Assembly: GCA_029565375.1 (NCBI GenBank)
Contig: JAKQOF010000009.1
Span: 1 to 21,796 of the forward strand
Source: a bacterium
Lineage (GTDB): Bacteria; Patescibacteriota; Saccharimonadia; Saccharimonadales; Saccharimonadaceae
Length of the DNA: 21,796 nt
Direction: 5' to 3'
Shown: positions 16,123-21,796 of the stretch, in pieces
Numbering within the stretch: position 1 is the stretch's first letter
Layout: each line of letters opens with the position of its first letter
Notes under the pieces: generated by a model
The model's input: only the letters and a program-made list of their open reading frames with translations
Told to the model about the DNA's origin: nothing
Database searches by the model: none
Position numbers and translations under genes: made by a program

Positions 16123-17409
16123 ATGAACCATACCGTTGAAGAAGTACGTTTAAAGAATGGCGCAAGGGGACTGCTTATTGATGTACCTGGTGCAACTGTG
16201 ATGAGCATGCAGTTTCAGTTTCGAGCAGGCAATCGATACGCTAAGTCAAAGGACATTGAGCAAGTTGCACACATCATGGAGCATATGGCGTTTGGTGCAA
16301 ATGCACGTTTTAAGTCTGAGCATGAGTTTGCTGCAGAGTTTTCGAAGAACGGTGCACTCAGTAACGCTTATACAAGTGACCTTTCGATGGTATATGAGGC
16401 AGATTGCGCAGACTTTGAATGGGATCGTATTCTCGATCTGCAAAAATTAGCGATTTGTCAGCCACGCTTTAACGACGTTGAGTTACAGGCGGAAAAAGGC
16501 AATGTTCGTGGTGAACTGACCAATTATTTGAACGACCATCATCGTATTTTGTGGCCACGGGTACAGCAATTATTAGGTGAGGATGTTTTGACCTATCGAC
16601 AGTCTCTTCCGACGATTGGCGCAGTCACGCTTGCTGATGTACGTGAGCATCATCGACGAACACACACAACTCGCAATATGCGTTTTGTCATTGCCGGTAA
16701 ACTTGACGGTCGTAAAGCAGAGATTAAGCGTCAGCTTGAAGATATGCAACTTGCGGAGGGCGAGCGCTTTATTGTGCCGCGTGACGAGCTAGTGAGTAGC
16801 GGCCCAAGCGTTATTCGCCGCAAAGACGCATCAAACCTTACATTTAATCTTTCGATGGCAATATCACGCGAGCTTACAGATGAAGAGCTTGACGCGATGC
16901 ATTACCTCAACCATATCTTGACCGGTACAATGTACTCACGAATCTTTGGCGCAGCACGTCAAAAAGGCTTGGCATATAATGTTAGCGCACACGCAGGAGC
17001 GGGCTACTATGACAGTAGTTGGGATATTTATGGACAAGTGAATCATGATACGGCTGGCGAGTTGTTTGATATTATTGCCCGTGAAATTAAGTGTGTGCTT
17101 GACGGTAAAATAACGACAAAAGAAATTGAAGCAGCAAAATCGTTTGCACTCGGGCGTTACCAAATGGGTGCACAGACCGTGTCGCAAATTAGCAGCTTTT
17201 ACACTGGTCGTTATTTTGCGGACGACTTTATTAAGGACTATGAAGCTGTCCCTCAGATGATTGAGAACGTCACATTAGACCGTATGGTCAGTACTGCACG
17301 AAGCTTTATCAACGAAAACATTTGGGTACTTGCAGCTGTCAGTAGTGGCGAGAAGCAAGAACTTGTCGAACTTGGTGATAAATTGGCAACATTGTTTGAA
17401 CCCAGGTAG
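16123..17409 (+). CDS. M16-family zinc metallopeptidase
   Basis: 428-residue pitrilysin/insulinase-family peptidase. The inverted zinc motif H-x-x-E-H is His50-Ile-Met-Glu53-His54, and Glu131 (KGNVRGEL) lies 81 residues after His50, the usual third zinc ligand. A second M16 half follows, with YSRIFGAARQKGLAYNV (272-288), the conserved Arg/Tyr region (Arg280, Tyr286). The length fits a single M16 + M16_C subunit that works as a homodimer or with an inactive partner; no partner gene is next to it. No signal peptide, so probably cytoplasmic. It sits between secA and murD, which might point to clearing signal or other peptides, but that is a guess. Only a weak ribosome-binding site (GGAAAG) precedes it. 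Confidence 0.92.
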   Translation: MNHTVEEVRLKNGARGLLIDVPGATVMSMQFQFRAGNRYAKSKDIEQVAHIMEHMAFGANARFKSEHEFAAEFSKNGALSNAYTSDLSMVYEADCADFEWDRILDLQKLAICQPRFNDVELQAEKGNVRGELTNYLNDHHRILWPRVQQLLGEDVLTYRQSLPTIGAVTLADVREHHRRTHTTRNMRFVIAGKLDGRKAEIKRQLEDMQLAEGERFIVPRDELVSSGPSVIRRKDASNLTFNLSMAISRELTDEELDAMHYLNHILTGTMYSRIFGAARQKGLAYNVSAHAGAGYYDSSWDIYGQVNHDTAGELFDIIAREIKCVLDGKITTKEIEAAKSFALGRYQMGAQTVSQISSFYTGRYFADDFIKDYEAVPQMIENVTLDRMVSTARSFINENIWVLAAVSSGEKQELVELGDKLATLFEPR

Positions 17410-17412
17410 AAT
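17383..17412 (+). promoter_or_regulatory. murD promoter, leaderless geometry
   Basis: TTGGCA (17383-17388), an 18-base spacer, TAGAAT (17407-17412) overlapping the stop of the M16 gene. ATG 17419 is 6 bases further, so the predicted start site falls on the start codon. There is no Shine-Dalgarno. Confidence 0.5.
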
Positions 17413-17418
17413 AGACAT

Positions 17419-18717
17419 ATGAAGATCGCAATCGCAGGGTATGGGCTCGAAGGTGAGGCGAATTATCGCTACTGGTCAGCTGATGCTGCAAATGAGTTAA
17501 CGATTGTTGACGAACGTCAGCCTGGTCGTGAGATTCCCAGCGGTGCCGAGACGATTATTGGCGATGGAGCGTTTGAGAAACTCGATGGCTTTGATTTGGT
17601 TATTCGAACTGCCGGTCTTGCGCCTTACAAAATCAAAACCGATGGTAAAATTTGGTCTGCGACTAATGAGTTTTTTGCTCAGTGTCCAGCGCCAATTATT
17701 GGTGTAACTGGAACGAAAGGCAAAGGCACAATGTCGAGCTTGATTGCGGCCATTTTTGAAGCAGCGGGAAAGAAAGCATGGTTGGTGGGTAACATTGGCA
17801 TCTCGGCAATCGACGCGCTTGGTGAAGTTGGTAGTGAAGATATTGTCGTGTTTGAACTTTCGAGCTTTCAACTATGGGACCTGGAGCGATCACCGCAGAC
17901 TGCTGTTATTGGCTTGATTGAGCCAGATCATTTGAACGTTCATGTTGATATGGAAGATTACGTTAACGCCAAAGGTCATATTCGCTCGCACCAAAAAGAC
18001 GGTGATGTATGTATATATCATCCGACCAATCATTATTCGCATCAGTTAGCAACGTCCGTTTCAGCAGGGACGATTACGCGGTATGCGATTCCCGACGACG
18101 GTGGAGTCTATGAACGTGATGGCGAATTCTTGCAAAAAGGTGACGTCATTTGCCCGACAGACCTGCTGCAACTGATTGGCCAACATAATATTGAGAACGC
18201 CTGCGCAGCAATATCAGTAGCCCGAGCGCATGGCGTGTCGATTGATGCCATTGAAGAAGGCTTAAAGTCATTTAAGGGCTTACCGCACCGCTTAGAGTAT
18301 GTTCGTAAATTTGCTGAAGTGGATTATTATAACGATAGTTTTTCGTCAGCACCACCCGCAACAGTGGCAGCGTTGAAGTCATTTGAACAGCCTGAGATTG
18401 TGATTATCGGTGGAGTTGATAAAGCGAATGATTTTTCTATCGCGATTGATACTATTCGATCAAAGACAAATGTTAAGGAAGTGATATTGATTGGTGAAAT
18501 GCGGCAAAAACTCGCAGGCCAATTTGCTCAAGCTGGGGTGTCTGCGAAGGTGACTGTTCTTGACGCGACGAATATGAATGACATTGTAAGCTATGCTCGT
18601 CAGGTCGCCGTGCCTGGTGACGTCGTACTACTGAGCCCGGGAACGGCAAGCTTTGATATGTTTAAGGACTTTTATGATCGAGGTGATCAGTTTAGGAATG
18701 TTGTAAACAGCTTATGA
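17419..18717 (+). CDS. murD: MurD-type UDP-MurNAc-L-Ala ligase, probably L-Glu-adding (MurD2-like)
   Basis: Mur ligase of 432 residues adding the second amino acid of the peptidoglycan stem to UDP-MurNAc-L-Ala. An N-terminal UDP-binding domain (1-92) is followed by the ATPase domain with P-loop GVTGTKGKGTMSS (95-107) and the hinge/C-terminal domain with LPHRLEYV (288-295), GGVDKANDFS (331-340) and SPGTASFDMFKDF (406-418). The usual MurD motif N-D-S-K-A-T reads N-D-S-F-S-S here (305-310), losing a Lys that helps bind D-Glu in the E. coli enzyme (from memory). The next gene, overlapping by ATGA, is a MurL epimerase. This pairing is known for Xanthomonas MurD2, which adds L-Glu. The L-Glu assignment is therefore inferred from context and this change. 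Stop is TGA. Confidence 0.85.
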   Translation: MKIAIAGYGLEGEANYRYWSADAANELTIVDERQPGREIPSGAETIIGDGAFEKLDGFDLVIRTAGLAPYKIKTDGKIWSATNEFFAQCPAPIIGVTGTKGKGTMSSLIAAIFEAAGKKAWLVGNIGISAIDALGEVGSEDIVVFELSSFQLWDLERSPQTAVIGLIEPDHLNVHVDMEDYVNAKGHIRSHQKDGDVCIYHPTNHYSHQLATSVSAGTITRYAIPDDGGVYERDGEFLQKGDVICPTDLLQLIGQHNIENACAAISVARAHGVSIDAIEEGLKSFKGLPHRLEYVRKFAEVDYYNDSFSSAPPATVAALKSFEQPEIVIIGGVDKANDFSIAIDTIRSKTNVKEVILIGEMRQKLAGQFAQAGVSAKVTVLDATNMNDIVSYARQVAVPGDVVLLSPGTASFDMFKDFYDRGDQFRNVVNSL

Positions 18718-19985
18718 GTCAATTTATTTTTAAATCATATAGCTATGACGCGCCGTCATCGACAGCACATTTTACATACGAGTTTGATGACGGTCGAACG
18801 TTTCACGAACAGACGACATTTCTCGCTGGCGAAAGTTATAATATCGACGTCCTCGATAAAGCATTATTTCTTACATTTATTTTAACTGGCGTATCCTATT
18901 ACAAGACATTTCCCACTGGTGATGTTGTTATTGACGTGTCATTAGACGATTGGCAAGCTGACTTTTTTAGCCGAGTGTATCAAGAGGGTCTTGGGCAATT
19001 TGCTTTTGAAAATAATCTGACGAGGGACGATCTGGCGCACTTTACGGGGCAGCCTGATGCGAACGTGAGTGAAGCTCGCCGATATGACGGTGAAGGCGTT
19101 TTAGCACTACAGAGCGGTGGTAAAGATTCACTCTTAACCGCATCGTTGCTTAGTAATAGAGGTATACAGTTTACGCCGTGGTATGTGGCAAGTGGTGGTC
19201 ATCATCCAAAGCTTCTTGACGGCTTTGAATCACCACTTGTTATTTCTCAACGATCGATTGATCGCGACGCGCTAAAGCAGGCTGCTGATCAAGGCGCAAA
19301 AAATGGCCACGTGCCGATTACCTATATCGTTTCAAGCTTGGCGCTAGTACAAGCGATTTTACTCAACAAAAAAGATATTATTGTGTCGATCGCTCACGAA
19401 GGTGAAGAGCCTGATGCGCATATTGGTGACTTGGCTGTGACACACCAATGGTCAAAAACCTGGGCTGCAGAAACGGCATTTGCAGAGTATGTTTCACGCT
19501 ATATATCACCAAACATTCGAATCGGATCACCTCTAAGGAACCTGAGCGAACTTCGCGTGGCGGAGCTATTTGTTGAATATGCATGGGAGCAATATGGCCA
19601 TGAATTTAGTTCGTGTAATGTTGCGAACTATGGACAAGGAAGTAATAACACGACGCTTCGTTGGTGTGGTCATTGCCCAAAGTGCGCAAACTCGTACCTC
19701 CTATTCGCACCGTTTGTTAGTGGAGACGACCTTCGTCAGTTATTTGACGGCCGTGATTTATTTGAGTCACCACTTTTAATAGAGACCTTTAAAGGCCTAT
19801 TAGGCATTGATGGTGTGGCGAAGCCGTTTGAGTGTATTGGTGAAATTGACGAACTGCGTTTTGCTTATCATCAGGCACAAGCAAAAGGTGACTATGCTCG
19901 CTTACCATTTGACGTTCCTGTATCAACCTTTGATTACATGCGGACATACCCTTCCCAGGCATGGGCAACAGAGATGTTACAATAG
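18714..19985 (+). CDS. murL: UDP-MurNAc-L-Ala-L-Glu epimerase, MurL-like
   Basis: 423 residues. MurL uses ATP to epimerise the terminal L-Glu of UDP-MurNAc-L-Ala-L-Glu to D-Glu, releasing AMP and pyrophosphate. ALQSGGKDSLLTASL (131-145) is a PP-loop-like ATP site, consistent with adenylation of the Glu carboxylate. CNVANYGQGSNN (301-312) and the cysteine cluster WCGHCPKC (317-324) are the other striking motifs. There is no membrane segment or signal peptide. The start codon overlaps the murD stop (ATGA), so the two are translationally coupled. This gives D-Glu to the cell wall without a MurI racemase. PP-loop families are diverse, but the motif set plus the murD neighbour makes MurL much the best reading. 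Confidence 0.82.
   Translation: MSQFIFKSYSYDAPSSTAHFTYEFDDGRTFHEQTTFLAGESYNIDVLDKALFLTFILTGVSYYKTFPTGDVVIDVSLDDWQADFFSRVYQEGLGQFAFENNLTRDDLAHFTGQPDANVSEARRYDGEGVLALQSGGKDSLLTASLLSNRGIQFTPWYVASGGHHPKLLDGFESPLVISQRSIDRDALKQAADQGAKNGHVPITYIVSSLALVQAILLNKKDIIVSIAHEGEEPDAHIGDLAVTHQWSKTWAAETAFAEYVSRYISPNIRIGSPLRNLSELRVAELFVEYAWEQYGHEFSSCNVANYGQGSNNTTLRWCGHCPKCANSYLLFAPFVSGDDLRQLFDGRDLFESPLLIETFKGLLGIDGVAKPFECIGEIDELRFAYHQAQAKGDYARLPFDVPVSTFDYMRTYPSQAWATEMLQ
19975..19983 (+). promoter_or_regulatory. prfB extended -10 promoter, leaderless geometry
   Basis: TGT-TACAAT (hexamer 19978-19983, touching the murL stop), 9 bases before ATG 19993. The predicted start site is about 19990. There is no -35 at normal spacing and no Shine-Dalgarno. 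Confidence 0.5.
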
Positions 19986-19992
19986 ACCATAG

Positions 19993-21078
19993 ATGCAGCC
20001 ACTACTAAAACGAATTCATTCTCTTTCATCACAGATTGATGCAGCGGTCGCGAGGCTTGCGATATATGATAAGCAGCAGGTGATTATTCAACTCGAAGAC
20101 GATTTATCTCGATCCGAAATATGGAACAATCCAACAGAAGCTCAAAACAAAAGTAAGCAGCTTTCGGCTCTCAATGCAATTGTCGAGCCATGGCTGACGC
20201 TTCAGGCACAAATTGCTGATATTGCAGAACTGGTTGCAATGAACGATGATAGCTTGCTAAGAGAGTTTGATGGACAGGTGAGTGCAATGGAAGACGAGTT
20301 TGAAACAAAACGTAAAGAACTTTTGCTAGGCGGTGAGTACGATGATCATAATGCGATACTGCGGCTGAGTGCAGGAGTTGGCGGTACTGACGCGCAGGAT
20401 TGGACTGAGATGCTTGAACGAATGTATTTGCGCTTCGCAGAAAAGCACGACATGACGACATCTATTGTCGAGCGATCAACAGGTGAAGAAGCGGGAGTTA
20501 AATCCAGCGTCATTGAAATCACAGGTCCGTACGCATACGGCAAGTTAAAGAGTGAGCATGGTGTCCATCGACTGGTGCGCCTAAGCCCGTTTAACAGTGA
20601 CAACTTACGTCAGACTAGTTTTGCTCTTGTTGAGGTACTACCGCAGATTGATACACCAGACGAAGTCGTGATTGATGACAGAGACCTCAAGATTGATGTG
20701 TATCGTGCTGGTGGTCATGGTGGCCAGTCGGTTAACACAACTGATAGTGCAGTACGTATTACACATACCCCAACAGGTATTGTTGTCGCTATTCAGAACG
20801 AGCGTAGTCAACTGCAAAATCGTGAAACAGCACTTAAGATACTTCGTGGTAAACTTGCTCAGTTGAAGCTTGAACAACATGCGGCTGACGTATCTGAGCT
20901 GCGGGCAGGCGAGTCGGCTAATTGGGGTTCACAGATTCGTAACTATGTTTTGCACCCATATACTATGGTAAAAGATACCCGAACAAAGTACGAAGACCGT
21001 GACGCGCAGGGTGTTTTAGACGGCAAACTAGACGGCTTTATTAACGCGTATCTTGAATCAACGACCGACGAATCTTAG
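19993..21078 (+). CDS. prfB: Peptide chain release factor 2
   Basis: RF2 ends translation at UGA and UAA. 361 residues, the normal length. The stop-codon-reading tripeptide SPF (198-200, in VHRLVRLSPFNSD) identifies RF2 rather than RF1 (which has PAT). The GGQ peptidyl-tRNA hydrolysis loop is AGGHGGQSVNTTDSAVRITH (239-258) with Gln245. The N-terminal helical domain (1-120) is typical. Many bacteria regulate prfB by an in-frame UGA near codon 26 read by +1 frameshifting; this gene is uninterrupted and lacks it. Its presence fits UGA being a stop here. The stop TAG overlaps the stop of a possible minus-strand gene by two bases. Confidence 0.96.
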   Translation: MQPLLKRIHSLSSQIDAAVARLAIYDKQQVIIQLEDDLSRSEIWNNPTEAQNKSKQLSALNAIVEPWLTLQAQIADIAELVAMNDDSLLREFDGQVSAMEDEFETKRKELLLGGEYDDHNAILRLSAGVGGTDAQDWTEMLERMYLRFAEKHDMTTSIVERSTGEEAGVKSSVIEITGPYAYGKLKSEHGVHRLVRLSPFNSDNLRQTSFALVEVLPQIDTPDEVVIDDRDLKIDVYRAGGHGGQSVNTTDSAVRITHTPTGIVVAIQNERSQLQNRETALKILRGKLAQLKLEQHAADVSELRAGESANWGSQIRNYVLHPYTMVKDTRTKYEDRDAQGVLDGKLDGFINAYLESTTDES

Positions 21079-21302
21079 CGTGTTGCGTAGACAACATAGC
21101 GCTGGTCAGTGGTGCAGGTTGCAGGATTATACGCACCATACAGGTCGTAAGATTTAGACCTTGGGACACATTATTATAGTAGATTTTGCCATCTAGGTCA
21201 ATATTATTGCCTGCAGGGGACGGACCTCTGCAGAAGAGAAGGTTGACCAGGGGTCAATAATGGAGTACAGTAACCAACGATAGCTCGAGAGGGCGTCATT
21301 TT
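21075..21302 (-). pseudogene. Possible frame-broken gene tail, convergent with prfB
   Basis: The roughly 310 bases from 21079 to 21388 hold no intact gene. On the minus strand three consecutive frames give coding-like peptide. About 21302-21235 reads ALSSYRWLLYSIIDPWSTF. About 21240-21155 reads CRGPSPAGNNIDLDGKIYYN and on. About 21155-21075 reads SYDLYGAYNPATCTTDQRYV, ending in TAA at 21077-21075, overlapping the prfB stop as in compact convergent genes. Two single-base losses, near 21230 and near 21155, would join them into one frame of about 75 residues. It could be a decayed gene or sequencing errors. I do not recognise the family, and the 5' end is not visible. The joins are by eye. Confidence 0.35.
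21243..21257. repeat. Short perfect inverted repeat TTGACC-AGG-GGTCAA
   Basis: Perfect 6-bp arms with a 3-base centre. A further GGTCAAT copy lies at 21196-21202. GGTCAA resembles the half-site of the CtsR regulator of clp genes in Firmicutes, but CtsR sites are direct repeats and this one is inverted, about 130 bases before the Clp-domain gene. Chance is plausible. Confidence 0.25.
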
Positions 21303-21333
21303 TTTGCACATTAACATATATACGAAAAGACAT

Positions 21334-21350
21334 GAGACTCACCGAGTCTC
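21334..21350 (+). promoter_or_regulatory. Hairpin in the leader of the Clp-domain gene
   Basis: Perfect inverted repeat GAGACTC-ACC-GAGTCTC, 39 bases before ATG 21389. No T-run follows, so it is not a terminator. It may be an operator or an RNA structure in the leader. It does not match the CIRCE heat-shock element. Confidence 0.35.
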
Positions 21351-21388
21351 TGCTGGAACACACTACTCCCATGAAAGAGGGTCCCCGC

Positions 21389-21796
21389 ATGACCATTGCT
21401 ACACCGCCTGTTCAGTCGCACCCGCGGCTGCCACAGGTTCTTCCGAACAACCTCGGTGTGACGGCCCGTCTCGCTGTTGGTGTTCACGCTAACGCTGCAG
21501 CCAAGAAGCTCAACCACAACCACATCGGTACTGAGCACGCGCTGCTCGGTCTGCTGGCTGACCTGACTGGCGTTCCCACACGTACTGTGGTGACGCTCGG
21601 TCGTTCAACCAAGCAGGTCCACGACATGGTCGAGGATGTCGTCGGCAAGCCTCAGCTCGGTGTCCGTGAACTCGACAACCTCCGTGCACACACGGAGAAC
21701 TTCGACGAGCTGATGCGCCGCTGCGGCATCCTGGGTCAGGCTGAGGTCGAGCCGGTCGACGTTCTGGTCGAGATCGCGCGGTTCGAGGGCTGCGGT
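21389..21796 (+). CDS. Clp N-terminal (Clp R) domain protein, 3' end outside window
   Basis: Open for 136 codons to the window end with no stop. Residues 26-85 match the Clp N-terminal repeat of ClpC/ClpA, with LNHNHIGTEHALLGLLAD (41-58) as its hallmark. A weaker second repeat may run through 93-133. This domain recognises substrates or adaptors for the AAA+ unfoldase; no ATPase part is reached, so it could be a full ClpC-like protein or a stand-alone Clp R protein. GAAAGAGGG (21373-21381) gives a Shine-Dalgarno 7 bases from ATG. G+C is far above the rest: 152 of 240 bases (63%) in 21541-21780, with GTC/CTC/GGC/GAG codons favoured. This suggests horizontal transfer or an assembly join. Confidence 0.75.
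   Translation, partial: MTIATPPVQSHPRLPQVLPNNLGVTARLAVGVHANAAAKKLNHNHIGTEHALLGLLADLTGVPTRTVVTLGRSTKQVHDMVEDVVGKPQLGVRELDNLRAHTENFDELMRRCGILGQAEVEPVDVLVEIARFEGCG

Noticed and set aside
21078..21102. Hairpin TGTTG-CGTAGA-CAACA right after prfB as a terminator
   Set aside because: The stem is only 5 bp with a broken extension and no T-run. It also lies in the possible minus-strand coding tail.
21193..21396. 67-codon minus-strand frame as an intact gene
   Set aside because: Only its middle part looks like protein. Its start overlaps the leader and start of the Clp-domain gene, and it seems to be one piece of the frame-broken tail.
1..21796. tRNA or rRNA genes, CRISPR arrays, insertion sequences, phage genes
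   Set aside because: Reading both strands I saw no cloverleaf with a CCA-type end, no regularly spaced repeats, no transposase or integrase motifs and no terminal inverted repeats. Without a covariance-model search small RNAs could still be missed.

Overview
The window looks like a piece of a streamlined bacterial chromosome from the Patescibacteria/CPR radiation, most likely a Saccharibacteria (TM7) relative. This placement is an inference. It rests on very tight gene packing, a short prolyl-tRNA synthetase, a cysteine-free SecA with an insertion and a basic tail, an unusual lysyl-tRNA synthetase motif 3, and a set of lineage-restricted helical proteins. UGA is a normal stop here (proS and murD end in TGA) and RF2 is present, so the UGA-as-glycine code of Gracilibacteria/Absconditabacteria does not apply. 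Most of the window has moderate G+C (40-50% in lines I counted). The last 400 bases are about 63%.

Layout. (1) 1-4509, plus strand: a CPBP-family membrane protease cut by the window edge, proS, greA, a LysE-type exporter and lysS. (2) 4533-7655, minus strand: a three-gene operon of unknown function, read right to left. It encodes a His-rich helical protein, a small acidic helical protein, and a protein with two more copies of the same helical module plus a C-terminal FHA domain. (3) 7656-8419: divergent promoters, a flavin reductase and its intrinsic terminator. (4) 8522-10566: a MacB-type ABC ATPase and its FtsX-like permease. (5) 10568-11656, minus strand: a membrane-anchored alpha/beta hydrolase, converging on the permease. 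(6) 11721-21078, plus strand: serS, raiA/hpf, secA, an M16 peptidase, a MurD-type ligase, a MurL-type epimerase and prfB. (7) 21079-21796: an apparently frame-broken minus-strand gene tail, then the start of a G+C-rich gene with a Clp N-terminal domain that runs off the window.

How the genes work together. The raiA-secA-prfB order resembles the hpf-secA-prfB order known from Firmicutes, here split by M16-murD-murL. The murD and murL genes overlap at ATGA. They fit the pathway in which a MurD variant adds L-Glu to UDP-MurNAc-L-Ala and MurL then epimerises it to D-Glu, an alternative to making free D-Glu with MurI.

A second theme is promoter architecture. Eight promoters carry an extended -10 (TGn plus hexamer). 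For lysE, lysS, the hydrolase, serS, murD and prfB the -10 sits so close to the start codon that the mRNA should be leaderless or nearly so. The FHA/helical-module operon is the best candidate for an undescribed system.
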